Of a stretch of 51,480 bases of DNA, positions 24,121 through 33,208 are shown in pieces. The DNA comes from CAZGUG01 sp964529035 (GTDB lineage: Bacteria > Bacillota > Clostridia > Ch29). The notes below the pieces were generated by a model, which worked only from the letters and a program-made list of their open reading frames with translations, was not told where the DNA came from and ran no database searches. The first letter of the stretch is position 1. Every line of letters begins with the position of its first letter. The stretch lies in assembly GCA_964529035.1 (NCBI GenBank), contig CAZGUG010000008.1, forward strand, positions 1 to 51,480. Direction: 5' to 3'. The position numbers and the translations under genes were made by a program.

Positions 24121-25080
24121 TTGTTAGAACTCCAGTCAATATGGGAAGCTAATGCAAATATAAGGAAATTTGCCAGGACTACCCCTATTCTGTATTCCAG
24201 TTTATTATCAGATGACCTGGGTTTTGACCTGATGCTGAAAGCCGAAAATCTTCAGACAACCAATTCGTTTAAAATAAGGGGGGCCAGCAACTGCCTTATA
24301 AAACAGAAAAAAGAAATGCCTTCGTTAAATGGCGTTGTCACCGCTTCCTCCGGCAACCACGGCCAGGCGGTAGCCTATGTTGCAAACAAGATGGGCGTTC
24401 CGGCGGTGATAGTAATGCCGGAGACGGCACCCAAGGCTAAAAGCCGTGCCGTTTCCCGGTGGAACGCACAGATAGAGTTTTGCGGCAAAACTTCCCGGGA
24501 AAGACTGGCCCGTTCGAAGGAAATCGCACAGCAAAGAGGATATCTCGAAATACCGTCCTACGACCACCCGGACGTAATTTCCGGCCAGGGTACAATTGGA
24601 AAAGAAATACTGGAGCAGGTTCCCGACGTGGATATTATACTGGTTCCCATAGGGGGCGGTGGACTGATATCGGGCATTGCCACGCTTGTGAAAAACCTGC
24701 GGCCAAAAACACAGGTTATTGGCGTGGAACCGGCCGGCAGCAACTCCATGACGGTATCCCTTGACAAAGAGGATATAACACAACTGGAAAAAACCCACTC
24801 AATAGCCGACGGACTGCTCACAATGAAGCCCGGCTTCCTGACCTTCCCGCTGGTAAGGAAGTATGTTGACAGAACAATGCTTGTAAGCGAGGAGGAAATT
24901 CTCCAGGCCATCCGCCTTATTATCGAGCATTTCAAAACGGTTCCCGAACCCTCGGGAGCAGTCAGTGTAGCGGCGGCATTAAAGGAAGACTGGGGTAAAG
25001 GCAAAAAGGTAGTAAGTGTGGTAAGCGGAGGGAACTTTGACATGGACAGGCTTCCCAGTTTTATCACAAACCGTTCCTGA
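24121..25080 (+). CDS. Threonine dehydratase-like PLP enzyme (short, no ACT domain)
   Basis: 319 aa from TTG 24121, with AAAGGGTG about 10 bases upstream; a GTG at 24109 is in frame but overlaps that site. Fold-type II PLP motifs are NSFKIRGA with the PLP Lys, ASSGNHGQAVA, and PIGGGGLISGIA as phosphate loop. It lacks the C-terminal regulatory domain of IlvA, so it resembles catabolic threonine dehydratase or serine racemase. Products are 2-oxobutyrate and ammonia via 2-iminobutyrate, the substrate of RidA. It is the only plus-strand gene in a minus-strand region and breaks the obgE-nadD order, suggesting insertion. Confidence 0.9.
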   Translation: MLELQSIWEANANIRKFARTTPILYSSLLSDDLGFDLMLKAENLQTTNSFKIRGASNCLIKQKKEMPSLNGVVTASSGNHGQAVAYVANKMGVPAVIVMPETAPKAKSRAVSRWNAQIEFCGKTSRERLARSKEIAQQRGYLEIPSYDHPDVISGQGTIGKEILEQVPDVDIILVPIGGGGLISGIATLVKNLRPKTQVIGVEPAGSNSMTVSLDKEDITQLEKTHSIADGLLTMKPGFLTFPLVRKYVDRTMLVSEEEILQAIRLIIEHFKTVPEPSGAVSVAAALKEDWGKGKKVVSVVSGGNFDMDRLPSFITNRS

Positions 25081-25087
25081 CGGGAAA

Positions 25088-26077
25088 CTAGCCTGCATCC
25101 ATAATATTGTCCAACTTTATGCTGTTTTCGGCATCCTCCATGTACTTTTCTATTCTCCATTTAATAAGCGCCGTCAGTGAAAGGCTGAAAAGGACTATGG
25201 ATACAAAAAGGTAGTAGAACGAATAGGGCACAAAAACCGAATATACTGCAATGAGGACTCCCAGCACCGTATAGGTTCTTATGCGCCTGTAGGCCAGTAT
25301 TCTCCGGAAACGGTGATGGGTTTCTTCATTCTGTTCAAGTATTTTTTGCTCCAGCCCTTCCTCAAGGTCTTTAATAGGGAACAATAATCCCCGTTTAAGG
25401 AACACCTTGTGCATGGTTTTAGTATCCGCTATAAACAGATTGAAGGAATCTAGATTCACTGCATATTCCCTGGCGGAATAATCAAAGGGTCCGCTGGCAA
25501 TATATATACCGTTTTTTAAGCCTCTGTCCATGCAGTACCGCGTGAATTCTTCCAGGTTTTTTTCTTTGACCGAAGTACCCTCTTTAAGCTTGTCAGCGTA
25601 TATTCCAACATCTTCTCCTCTGAACCTGCCGGTGATTAAAAACGGCCTTTTTTCATTATCCTCAATAATCCGAAGTCCTGTAAAGGAATGGTCCTTTCCA
25701 AGCATTTCACATACAATTTCAAAGAAATCGCGGCTTGTCTTTTCTTCAAGCAGCTTATTAAACCTGTCCACTGCTTCCTTCTCCAGCATTGCTTCCCGGT
25801 TTTTTTCGCATCTTAAATTCCTGAAACGCTTTGCAAGCCTGTCGAACAAATAGATGCAGACACCCCCAAAAAACAGACCGGCAAAAAAGTTTCCGGTATA
25901 TATAAAGAAGGACAGGACAGTCAGAGTGAATACAATCACCCTGGCAAACAGCCTGTCCAAGTTTCTCGCCCGGTAGTGCTTTGTGGTATCCCCGCCGCTG
26001 TAATAGTAGTCCTGTATTCGAGCGTTCCGCAGCCGGACCGATATCCAGCCTTTTATATGCTCAATCGACCCTTTCAT
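25088..26077 (-). CDS. Membrane protein with Mrr/restriction-endonuclease-like middle domain
   Basis: 329 aa from ATG 26077, preceded by GGAGGTG; an in-frame GTG nearer that site is less likely. Two membrane helices sit at about 48-80, and two more at about 269-305. The soluble middle (about 95-240) has RPFLITGRFRGEDVGIYADK and NGIYIASGPFDYSAREYA, recalling Mrr-like nuclease folds, where the second motif often follows the active site. I do not see the D-(E/Q)xK catalytic pair, so it may be inactive or misassigned. It is convergent with the dehydratase, 7 bases apart. Function unknown. Confidence 0.65.
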   Translation of the reverse strand: MKGSIEHIKGWISVRLRNARIQDYYYSGGDTTKHYRARNLDRLFARVIVFTLTVLSFFIYTGNFFAGLFFGGVCIYLFDRLAKRFRNLRCEKNREAMLEKEAVDRFNKLLEEKTSRDFFEIVCEMLGKDHSFTGLRIIEDNEKRPFLITGRFRGEDVGIYADKLKEGTSVKEKNLEEFTRYCMDRGLKNGIYIASGPFDYSAREYAVNLDSFNLFIADTKTMHKVFLKRGLLFPIKDLEEGLEQKILEQNEETHHRFRRILAYRRIRTYTVLGVLIAVYSVFVPYSFYYLFVSIVLFSLSLTALIKWRIEKYMEDAENSIKLDNIMDAG

Positions 26078-26150
26078 TACCGCCACCTCCTTCCCCGATT
26101 ATTCCACCTGCATGGAAAAATATTCATAATTAAAGCGTCTATATGTATGC

Positions 26151-26187
26151 AAAGAGGCAAGCCTGATATTTAAAGGCTTGCCTCTTT
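26151..26187. terminator. Hairpin terminator after the obgE operon
   Basis: AAAGAGGCAAGCCT pairs with AGGCTTGCCTCTTT around a short loop. It ends the obgE/small-protein transcript and separates it from the membrane protein gene. Confidence 0.75.
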
Positions 26188-26195
26188 CTGTTCCT

Positions 26196-26414
26196 TCATA
26201 CTTCTATTTCATTTTTCCTGAGCTTCCTTCTATGGGTTTCATAGCCGGGATGTCCCTTTTTCCAGCCGGTTCGTATCTTTTCCTTTCTGGGCATATAGTG
26301 AGTATTAACAACCACCTCATCACGGGCAAAACAATAATATGTCGGTTGGTTCTGTTTGCAGTTTTTGCAGTTGATGCATTCCATTGCCTTTTTCTGACCC
26401 CCAAACTTATTCAT
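26196..26414 (-). CDS. Small Cys-rich protein, 72 aa
   Basis: A cluster CINCKNCKQNQPTYYC holds CxxCxxC and a fourth Cys eight residues on, suggesting a small zinc-binding unit. A very basic C-terminal half follows (PRKEKIRTGWKKGHPGYE, HRRKLRKNE). ATG 26414 overlaps the obgE stop by 8 bases, which suggests coupling. A second candidate start is the Met directly before the Cys cluster. A basic tail with a zinc knuckle would suit RNA or ribosome contact, as would its link to obgE (inference). Family not recognised. Confidence 0.65.
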   Translation of the reverse strand: MNKFGGQKKAMECINCKNCKQNQPTYYCFARDEVVVNTHYMPRKEKIRTGWKKGHPGYETHRRKLRKNEIEV

Positions 26415-27699
26415 AGTACTCAAATTCAACATCGCCAACTATCACCGTATCGCCTTGTTCAATACCCAATCTTTTCAGTTCATCGGTTATACCCCTCTTT
26501 CGTATGACCTTCTGAAAATACTTCAGGGATTCATCCCGATCGATGTTTATGCCGGACATCAGCCTGTCAACCCATCTGCCTTTTACTATAAAGGTTCCGC
26601 CATCCTTTTCGACGGTGAAGGGTTTTTCTTCTTTAAATCTATAATAGCGCATCTTCTTCTTTTCTTCAATATCTTCCCGTTTTTCTTCGGGAAGCTGCTT
26701 TTCAATATCGCATAGTAGTTCATAGGCCCTGAAAACAAGTCTTTTAAGTCCCGAATTCGTCGCTGCGGAAATTTCAAATACTTCATAACCTTTTTCTTCC
26801 AGTTCTTTTTTTATCCCGGGTAGAGCCCGTTGCGCTTCAGGCAGGTCAATCTTGTTGGCGGCAACTATCTGCGGCCTTTTGACCAATTCACTGCTGTGCC
26901 TTTCCAGTTCATAGTTTACCTGCTCGAAGTCCTTAAGGGGATCCCTGCCTTCCGAACCGGAAACATCAAGTACGTGTATCAGCAGCCTGGTCCTTTCAAT
27001 GTGTCTTAAAAAATCATGCCCCAGACCCACTCCTTGGTGGGCGCCTTCAATAAGACCCGGTATATCCGCCATGACAAAGCTTTTTCCCTCACCCAGCTCC
27101 ACAACACCCAGATTGGGACTGAGCGTGGTAAAGGGATAATTGGCTATCTTCGGGGATGCACCTGTTGTCACCGATAAAATGGTGGACTTGCCCACGTTTG
27201 GGAAACCGATCAGCCCCACATCCGCCAGGAGTTTCAGTTCAAGTACAAGCCATCTTTCTTCGCCGTCATACCCGTTCTCCGCAAAGGTAGGCGCCTGCCT
27301 TGTGGAACTTTTAAACCTCGAATTTCCCCTGCCTCCCATGCCTCCTGCTGCCACAACCTCTCTCTGTCCCGGTTTGGTCAGGTCCGCAAGGACACTATCC
27401 TCTTCGGCGTCCTTTATAACGGTACCCACAGGTATCCTAAGTACCAGGTGGTCCCCATCCTTTCCGGTCCTGTTTGAGCCGGCTCCGTTCTGGCCGTTTT
27501 GTGCCCTGTAGTGCTTTTTATATCTGAAATCCATCAGAGTCTTGAGCCCTGCATCGGCTTCAAAAACAATATCTCCTCCACGGCCCCCGTCTCCGCCGTC
27601 GGGCCCCCCGGCGGGTATGTACTTTTCCCTTCGGAAGGAAACGGCTCCGTGACCGCCGCTGCCTGCCGCCACATGTATTTTGACAATATCCACAAACAA
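26407..27699 (-). CDS. obgE: Obg family GTPase
   Basis: 430 aa from a TTG at 27699 (a TTG at 27702 is also possible); GGGTGGTGG precedes it. The N-terminal glycine-rich Obg fold has GGPDGGDGGRGGDIVF. The G domain has GFPNVGKSTILS, DIPGLIEGAHQGVGLG and NKIDLP. A C-terminal OCT domain follows (about 345-428). ObgE acts in late 50S assembly and stress control. A terminator separates it from rpmA, so it is expressed at least partly on its own. Confidence 0.96.
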   Translation of the reverse strand: MFVDIVKIHVAAGSGGHGAVSFRREKYIPAGGPDGGDGGRGGDIVFEADAGLKTLMDFRYKKHYRAQNGQNGAGSNRTGKDGDHLVLRIPVGTVIKDAEEDSVLADLTKPGQREVVAAGGMGGRGNSRFKSSTRQAPTFAENGYDGEERWLVLELKLLADVGLIGFPNVGKSTILSVTTGASPKIANYPFTTLSPNLGVVELGEGKSFVMADIPGLIEGAHQGVGLGHDFLRHIERTRLLIHVLDVSGSEGRDPLKDFEQVNYELERHSSELVKRPQIVAANKIDLPEAQRALPGIKKELEEKGYEVFEISAATNSGLKRLVFRAYELLCDIEKQLPEEKREDIEEKKKMRYYRFKEEKPFTVEKDGGTFIVKGRWVDRLMSGINIDRDESLKYFQKVIRKRGITDELKRLGIEQGDTVIVGDVEFEYYE

Positions 27700-27762
27700 C
27701 AAAAACCACCACCCATGATTAGTTTTACCAATTAACTGTTATTTTTATCCACCCATAGGCGG

Positions 27763-27792
27763 TAAAAAAAGAACCTTCCCTGACGGAAGGTT
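27763..27792 (-). terminator. Intrinsic terminator after rpmA
   Basis: Minus strand AACCTTCC and GGAAGGTT with a short loop, then CTTTTTTT. It starts right at the rpmA stop. Confidence 0.85.
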
Positions 27793-28083
27793 TTATATAA
27801 TCGCTTCTTTTTCGTATACGCTTACCTGCTTCTTGTCCTTACCCTTTCTCTCGTAGCGCACTACTCCATCCACCAGGGCAAACAGCGTGTCATCCCCGCC
27901 CCTTCGGACATTGCTGCCGGGGTGTATCTTTGTGCCCCTCTGTCGGACCAGGATGTTACCCGCCAGAACAAACTGGCCGTCTCCTCTTTTTGCACCCAGT
28001 CTTTTGGCTTCACTGTCTCTTCCGTTCCTGGAACTACCCACTCCTTTTTTGTGGGCAAACAGCTGCAAATCTATTTTAAACAT
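27793..28083 (-). CDS. rpmA: Ribosomal protein L27 (precursor form)
   Basis: 96 aa. It begins MFKIDLQLFA followed by HKKGVGSSRNGRDSEAKRLG. The first part is the Firmicute-specific N-terminal extension, cut by the Prp protease before assembly so that the mature L27 tail reaches the peptidyl-transferase centre. The gene for Prp lies directly upstream (3-base gap). Confidence 0.98.
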   Translation of the reverse strand: MFKIDLQLFAHKKGVGSSRNGRDSEAKRLGAKRGDGQFVLAGNILVRQRGTKIHPGSNVRRGGDDTLFALVDGVVRYERKGKDKKQVSVYEKEAII

Positions 28084-28086
28084 CTG

Positions 28087-28416
28087 TTACACCTCCGTTT
28101 CAAAGATGGAAATATTTCCGGGATAACTCTGTTTTATGCTCTCCAGAGTGTAAAACATGGTATCAAGCAGCAAATCAGCTTCTTTCCTTTTTTTGTAATC
28201 TAGGGGAGGCAGGATACAGTACAGGTTGCCCCCATCCATCGAGTACTCGGGTTTTATGCCCACACTTCTGGTTAAGCCGATAATCACTGACTGGGCAAGC
28301 ACCGACACCGCACTGCAGACCACATCCCGGCCGTATTCGTCGTAATCGGCATGGCCGGTTATCCTGTACTCCACAATACTGTTTTTTTTATCCCTTTTTA
28401 CGCAAACGGTTATCAT
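28087..28416 (-). CDS. prp: Ribosomal-processing cysteine protease Prp
   Basis: 109 aa, normal size. The catalytic pair is His22 in ITGHADYDEYGRD and Cys34 in DVVCSAVSVLAQS. Prp removes the N-terminal extension of L27. The order rplU-prp-rpmA is conserved in Firmicutes. It lies 6 bases after rplU and 3 before rpmA on one transcript. Confidence 0.95.
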   Translation of the reverse strand: MITVCVKRDKKNSIVEYRITGHADYDEYGRDVVCSAVSVLAQSVIIGLTRSVGIKPEYSMDGGNLYCILPPLDYKKRKEADLLLDTMFYTLESIKQSYPGNISIFETEV

Positions 28417-28422
28417 ACCGGA

Positions 28423-28734
28423 CTATCCCGTTATCTTGCTTATTTTAATCTTAGTAAACGGCTGACGATGTCCCTGCTTTCGCCTGTAGTTCTTTTTTGC
28501 CTTGTATTTGAATACCACAATCTTTTTGTCCTTGTCGTGCAGCAATACTTCGCCTTCCACAACTGCTCCTTCGATATAGGGCTTGCCGACCTTGACTCCT
28601 TCTTCGCCGCTTATCATCAGCACCTTGTCAAAGCTTACCGTTTCACCTTCGCTTACCTTTAGTCTTTCAACCGAAAGTATGTCTCCCTCTTCCACCTTGT
28701 ACTGCTTTCCTCCGGTTTCTATCAAAGCATACAT
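28423..28734 (-). CDS. rplU: Ribosomal protein L21
   Basis: 103 aa from ATG 28734 (MYALIETGGKQYKVEEGD), with GAGGAGGTG upstream; the frame is open to 28779, but that part is leader. Ends RRKQGHRQPFTKIKISKI, as in L21. It is a 50S protein contacting 23S rRNA. First gene of the rplU-prp-rpmA unit, with its own promoter and a structured leader. Confidence 0.98.
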   Translation of the reverse strand: MYALIETGGKQYKVEEGDILSVERLKVSEGETVSFDKVLMISGEEGVKVGKPYIEGAVVEGEVLLHDKDKKIVVFKYKAKKNYRRKQGHRQPFTKIKISKITG

Positions 28735-28824
28735 GTCCAGCACACCTCCTCGACCCAGTCTCGCCGAATACAGGTACACCCATCGGGTGTTTTATAAAAC
28801 CCTATTCGTGCGGCTGCTTACAAC
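28735..28824 (-). promoter_or_regulatory. Probable L21 leader (ribosomal autoregulation)
   Basis: From the predicted start point the RNA can form an outer stem (CGC-A-CGAATA with TATTCG-GCG) enclosing two hairpins (GTTTTATAAAAC and CACCCGATGGGTG). It sits directly before the rplU ribosome site. Firmicutes carry an L21 leader at this place; agreement with the consensus was not tested. Confidence 0.55.
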
Positions 28825-28830
28825 TTAAAT

Positions 28831-28859
28831 ATTATACCACCGCAAACGGGCCCTGTCAA
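28831..28859 (-). promoter_or_regulatory. Sigma-A promoter of rplU-prp-rpmA
   Basis: Perfect TTGACA and TATAAT with a 17-base spacer. The -35 overlaps the end of rng. Confidence 0.88.
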
Positions 28860-30535
28860 ACCAATTCGCCCTTTGCATAGGTTTTATAGGTCTTTGTTAT
28901 TTTGGTCCTAACCTTCTTTCCGGCCATATTGCCTGCATTTTCCACGTTTATCACATATCCTTCTATTCTGCCTATTCCGTCATTATTATTAACAGCATGG
29001 GGTTCATATATGAATATGTCCAGTATCTCGCCCTCCCTTACCGGAAAAGCATGGCTTTCCACATAATCCTTCCTGCCTGTCACCTTGACTTCTATGTCCT
29101 CGGGATGCAGGTGTGAACTGCCCTTGATATATATATATCTTCCAAATTGTTTTTCCAGGCGGGCCAAATGCTCCCCTCCGCTGCCAATCACCAGCGCCGC
29201 CACCGACGGATGGGCTTCAATGAGGGCTGCTTCGGCGGTGGTCCGGGAGAAAATCCTCTGCAGTTCCCTTTCAATCCTGTTTGCCATCGTTTCCTCCGAA
29301 AGCACCCTGCCGGTCCCCTGGCAGAAAGGGCACGGTTTTTGCAGTATCGAATCAATTCTTCTGCCCACCTTTTTCCTGGTTATCTCCACCAGGCCCAACT
29401 GGGTCATACCCAGTACATTGCTCCTTGTCCTGTCACGTTTCAAGCTCTTTTTCAGCTCTTCCAGTACAACTCTGTCATCTCCGCCGTTTTCCATATCGAT
29501 AAAATCTGCAATTATTATACCGCCGATGTCCCTCAGCCTTAACTGCCTAGCAATCTCCCGTGCCGCCTCCAGGTTTGTTTTAAGCACCGTATCCTTAAGG
29601 TCAAGGCTGCCTACAAATCTTCCGGTATTCACATCTATCGAAGTCAGGGCCTCTGTCTGGTCTATTACTATATATCCGCCGCTTTTCAGCCATACCTTTC
29701 TGCTGAGGGCACTTGCTATTTTGGGCTCCACATTGTAATAATCAAATATGTTCTGGTCCCTGTCATACAGAACAACCCTTTCCTTGAGCTGCGGTGATGT
29801 CATGTCAAGCAGTTCAAGTATTTTTTGGTATTCAGACCTGCTGTTTATAACAAAACGGTCAATGCTGCGGGTAAACATATCCCTCACCGTTTTCATAACC
29901 AGGTTCAGGTCCCGGTGTATTATCCTTGGAGCGTTATACGTTTTTTCCTTTCTTTTAACCAACTGCCACAGTTTTCGCAAAAGTTTCAAATCATGCTTGA
30001 TGTCCCGCTTATCCTTGCCTTCGGCTGCAGTTCTTATAATAAGTCCCATGTTTTCCGGCTTAATCTCCATGGCCAAGGCTCTCAGTCTGCTGCGTTCTTC
30101 CTCGTTCTCGATTCTTCTTGAAATCCCCACATAATTGGCATATGGCAGAAGCACCATATAGCGTCCCGGCAGCGTGACATTGGTGGTGGCTCTCGGGCCC
30201 TTGTTGTCTATAGGTTCCTTTACCACCTGTACCATTATTTCCTGACCCTTTTTCAGCACATCCTTAATGGAAAGCTGGTCCGCATTTTCCACTCCGTCAA
30301 ATTCTTCTAAATCAAGGAAAATATCCTTAACATACAAAAAAGCGTTCTTCTCCAGCCCGATATTCACAAAAGCCGCCTGCATACCGGGGAGTACATTTTC
30401 AACCCTTCCCTTATAAATACTGCCGACAATTCTTTTGTTGCCAAATCTCTCTATATATATCTCGTTAAGCTGTTCATCCTCCAGCAAAGCAACTCTGGTC
30501 TGTTCAAAGCTCACATCCACAATAATCTCATTCAT
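28856..30535 (-). CDS. rng: Ribonuclease G/E family endoribonuclease
   Basis: 559 aa from ATG 30535 (MNEIIVDVSFEQTRVALLED), with GGGAGTTG upstream; the extra upstream frame is not needed. An S1 domain (GSIYKGRVENVLPGMQAAFV) is followed by the catalytic DNase I-like part (TSIDVNTGRFVG, IIIADFIDMENGGDD) and the zinc-link motif CPFCQGTGRV. RNase G/E cuts single-stranded RNA, including rRNA precursors. Its gene follows the DUF2344 protein by 61 bases. Confidence 0.95.
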   Translation of the reverse strand: MNEIIVDVSFEQTRVALLEDEQLNEIYIERFGNKRIVGSIYKGRVENVLPGMQAAFVNIGLEKNAFLYVKDIFLDLEEFDGVENADQLSIKDVLKKGQEIMVQVVKEPIDNKGPRATTNVTLPGRYMVLLPYANYVGISRRIENEEERSRLRALAMEIKPENMGLIIRTAAEGKDKRDIKHDLKLLRKLWQLVKRKEKTYNAPRIIHRDLNLVMKTVRDMFTRSIDRFVINSRSEYQKILELLDMTSPQLKERVVLYDRDQNIFDYYNVEPKIASALSRKVWLKSGGYIVIDQTEALTSIDVNTGRFVGSLDLKDTVLKTNLEAAREIARQLRLRDIGGIIIADFIDMENGGDDRVVLEELKKSLKRDRTRSNVLGMTQLGLVEITRKKVGRRIDSILQKPCPFCQGTGRVLSEETMANRIERELQRIFSRTTAEAALIEAHPSVAALVIGSGGEHLARLEKQFGRYIYIKGSSHLHPEDIEVKVTGRKDYVESHAFPVREGEILDIFIYEPHAVNNNDGIGRIEGYVINVENAGNMAGKKVRTKITKTYKTYAKGELV

Positions 30536-30596
30536 GTTTTCAACTCCCGTAAATATAGGAAACATACCGGTTAAGCTGCGAAATGTCTCCATCAAA

Positions 30597-31292
30597 CTAA
30601 TTGAAAATCTCAAGCGGCGAAAGATAATTTTGTCCGTTTTTTACAAAAAGCTCCCTGCGGTGTATCTTTACCCCTTCCAGGATTATCCCGGTCTCCTGTT
30701 CAATCGCTTTAATCAAATGGGCAGGTTTAAGATTGGCCCTGCTGCCCACCGCCAGTATGACTTCCAGGGTCACCCCGCCTGCCCCTGCCAGTATCTTTTC
30801 AACCTCAAGTATCATTGGTATAATATCCGCCTGTTTTTTTCTGCCCTTTTTGTCCGTCTTTTGAATCAGTGCATGCCGTAAAGAGAAAAAATCTTTAAGT
30901 TTCTCTTCCGAATGTTCATGCTGTCCCTTCACCTGTCCGGCAATCGAGTAACCGGCTGCATCTATCATCGAGGCCAGCGAAGGAGCATCTTCGGGTACAG
31001 CGCTTGCGGCGGTTACCCTTATCCCGGGCGGCAGGCTGTTGTTTAATCTTTCCATCATCTCGGATTGGCCCATTTCCATATTCAACTCCATATCGAGGTA
31101 TTCGCCGCAGCTGCTCATCCCCACTGCAAGGGCCGGTCCGTAGGATATCTTTGCGTGGGGGTTAAAACCCTTCGTGTATTCAATGGGGATATCCGCCCTC
31201 CTGACCGCCCTTTGAATAGTACGAATGAGGTCAAGGTGTGAAATATACTTTGCGCTGCCCTCCTTTTTAAACTTAATCCTGACTGTCGACAT
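30597..31292 (-). CDS. Radical SAM-linked DUF2344 protein
   Basis: 231 aa. The start MSTVRIKFKKEGSAKYISHL, then YTKGFNPHAKISYGPALAVG, match the TIGR03936/DUF2344 family. In many bacteria it follows or is fused to a B12-type radical SAM protein, as here, where it overlaps that gene by 20 bases. The ATG at 31292 has GGAGGTATCTGCA upstream. It may act on tRNA or another RNA with its partner; the function is not established. Confidence 0.92.
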   Translation of the reverse strand: MSTVRIKFKKEGSAKYISHLDLIRTIQRAVRRADIPIEYTKGFNPHAKISYGPALAVGMSSCGEYLDMELNMEMGQSEMMERLNNSLPPGIRVTAASAVPEDAPSLASMIDAAGYSIAGQVKGQHEHSEEKLKDFFSLRHALIQKTDKKGRKKQADIIPMILEVEKILAGAGGVTLEVILAVGSRANLKPAHLIKAIEQETGIILEGVKIHRRELFVKNGQNYLSPLEIFN

Positions 31293-33129
31293 TGCAGATA
31301 CCTCCGCCGAATAATTCAGATATACCACAGCTTATACAGCCTTCGCGGCAGTACGGTGTGGTCTTTTCCTTCAGGGCCCATTCGTTTTCCCTTTTCAAAA
31401 ATCCCCTGGATACACCTATATTAATATGATCCCAGGGCAGCACCTCGGTATAGCTCCTCCGCCTTAGAGCGTAAAATTTTGGGTCGATATTGCAGTCTTC
31501 AAAGGCCCTATTCCATTTTGCAAAATCAAAATGTTCCTTCCACCCGTCTAAACGGCAGCCCAGTTCCCATGCTCTGATTAGAACCTTTCCCAGTCTGCGG
31601 TCCCCCCTCGCAAAAACCGCTTCAAGAAAGCTGGTTTCCGGCTGGTGCCAGTTATAGGTTACTGCCCTGTGCCTGAGCTTATCCTTTAAAAGCCGCTGTT
31701 TTTGTCTGAAGGACTTTATACTGTCCTGCGGCTGCCACTGGAAGGGGGTAAAGGGTTTGGGCACGAAGCAGGAAGTGCTTACGGTAACCCTTAGTTTCCT
31801 TCCCCTTTTTTGTTTGTCGGTGGCATAGTATTTATCCACCACTTTAAACACAAGGTCGGAAATACATTCAATATCCTCTGTTGTTTCAGTGGGCAAACCT
31901 ATCATAAAATACAGCTTCACATTGTCATAACCGGCTTCAAAGGCCGCCCCAACGGATTCCATCAGGTCCGCTTCGGTAACCCCCTTGTTTATTACATCCC
32001 TCATCCTCTGGCTTCCCGCCTCGGGTGCGAAGGTAAGCCCGGTTTTTCTAACTTTTTGTATTTCCTTTATAAGCTCCAGCGAAAAACCGTCTATCCTGAG
32101 GGACGGCAGGGACAGCCCAACTCTTTTTTCACCGTGGGCCTTTATCAGCCTTTGCACCAGCGGCTGTAGCTGTGAATAATCACCGGTGCTGAGAGAAGAC
32201 AGAGAAACCTCTTCGTAGCCGGTGTTCTTTATAAGTCTTTCCGCCTGGGTCAAAAGCACATCGGGAGCCTTTTCCCTTACCGGCCGATAAACCATACCCG
32301 CCTGACAGAACCTGCATCCCCGTACACACCCCCTGAACAGTTCCAGGATAATTCTGTCGTGGACAATATCCATAAAGGGTACTATTATTCTGTCCGGGAA
32401 ATAAACACTGTCAAGGTCCCGGATAATAACCTTGTTTATATTACCGGGGACACTATCGCCTACCGGCAGTACGCTTTCTATGGTACCGTCCTCTTTGTAT
32501 TTCACATCATAAAGGGAAGGTACATACACTCCTTCTATCTGTGATACCCTTTCCAGGAATTCACCGCGGGTACCGCCCCTCCTCTTCCATTCAAGGTATG
32601 CATCCAGAATTGGCGTTAGGACCTCTTCCCCTTCTCCCAAAACAAAAAAATCTATTATATCCGCCAGCGGTTCTCCGTTATATGCACAGGGCCCGCCGGC
32701 TATTACAAAGGGATGTTCTTTATTCCTCTGACTGCTTAGCATCGGGATGCCCGCCAGCGAAAGCATGTTGGTTATGTTTGAATAGCTCATTTCATACTGC
32801 AGTGTAAAACCAATAAAACCAAACCCCGCCACCGGATCCCTGCTCTCCAGTGCAAACAGTGGAACCCTGTTTTCCCTCATCAGGCTTTCCATATCGGTCC
32901 AGGGAGCAAAGACCCGCTCGCACCATGTATCCTCCCGCCGGTTTAAAAGATAGTACAGGATCCTGAGCCCCAGATGTGACATGGCAATCTCGTAAACATC
33001 CGGAAAGGCAAAGGCGAACCTTATATCTATCTTTTCCTTTTTTTTGTATACGCAGTTGTACTCACCGCCGGTATAACGGGCCGGTTTTTCCACTTTGTCG
33101 AGCAGTAACTCTATATCCCTGGCTGTCAT
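31273..33129 (-). CDS. B12-binding-type radical SAM protein (TIGR03960 family)
   Basis: 618 aa. The 4Fe-4S cluster motif is Cys268, Cys272, Cys275 in FRGCVRGCRFCQAGMVYRP. An N-terminal region (about 35-180) has a cobalamin-domain-like fold (VYEIAMSHLGLRILYYLLN), and SAM-barrel motifs follow (LSLPSLRIDGFS, GLTFAPEAGSQRMRDVINKG). Family members pair with DUF2344 proteins. The substrate is unknown. It lies between the SpoIVFB-like gene (79-base gap) and the overlapping DUF2344 gene. Confidence 0.93.
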   Translation of the reverse strand: MTARDIELLLDKVEKPARYTGGEYNCVYKKKEKIDIRFAFAFPDVYEIAMSHLGLRILYYLLNRREDTWCERVFAPWTDMESLMRENRVPLFALESRDPVAGFGFIGFTLQYEMSYSNITNMLSLAGIPMLSSQRNKEHPFVIAGGPCAYNGEPLADIIDFFVLGEGEEVLTPILDAYLEWKRRGGTRGEFLERVSQIEGVYVPSLYDVKYKEDGTIESVLPVGDSVPGNINKVIIRDLDSVYFPDRIIVPFMDIVHDRIILELFRGCVRGCRFCQAGMVYRPVREKAPDVLLTQAERLIKNTGYEEVSLSSLSTGDYSQLQPLVQRLIKAHGEKRVGLSLPSLRIDGFSLELIKEIQKVRKTGLTFAPEAGSQRMRDVINKGVTEADLMESVGAAFEAGYDNVKLYFMIGLPTETTEDIECISDLVFKVVDKYYATDKQKRGRKLRVTVSTSCFVPKPFTPFQWQPQDSIKSFRQKQRLLKDKLRHRAVTYNWHQPETSFLEAVFARGDRRLGKVLIRAWELGCRLDGWKEHFDFAKWNRAFEDCNIDPKFYALRRRSYTEVLPWDHINIGVSRGFLKRENEWALKEKTTPYCREGCISCGISELFGGGICNVDSQD

Positions 33130-33208
33130 TACATATCCTCCCGCGACCTTGTCCTATGTTTAAAACTAGTATTCCACAAATTATTATATAATAAAATTTA
33201 CCTTCTAT

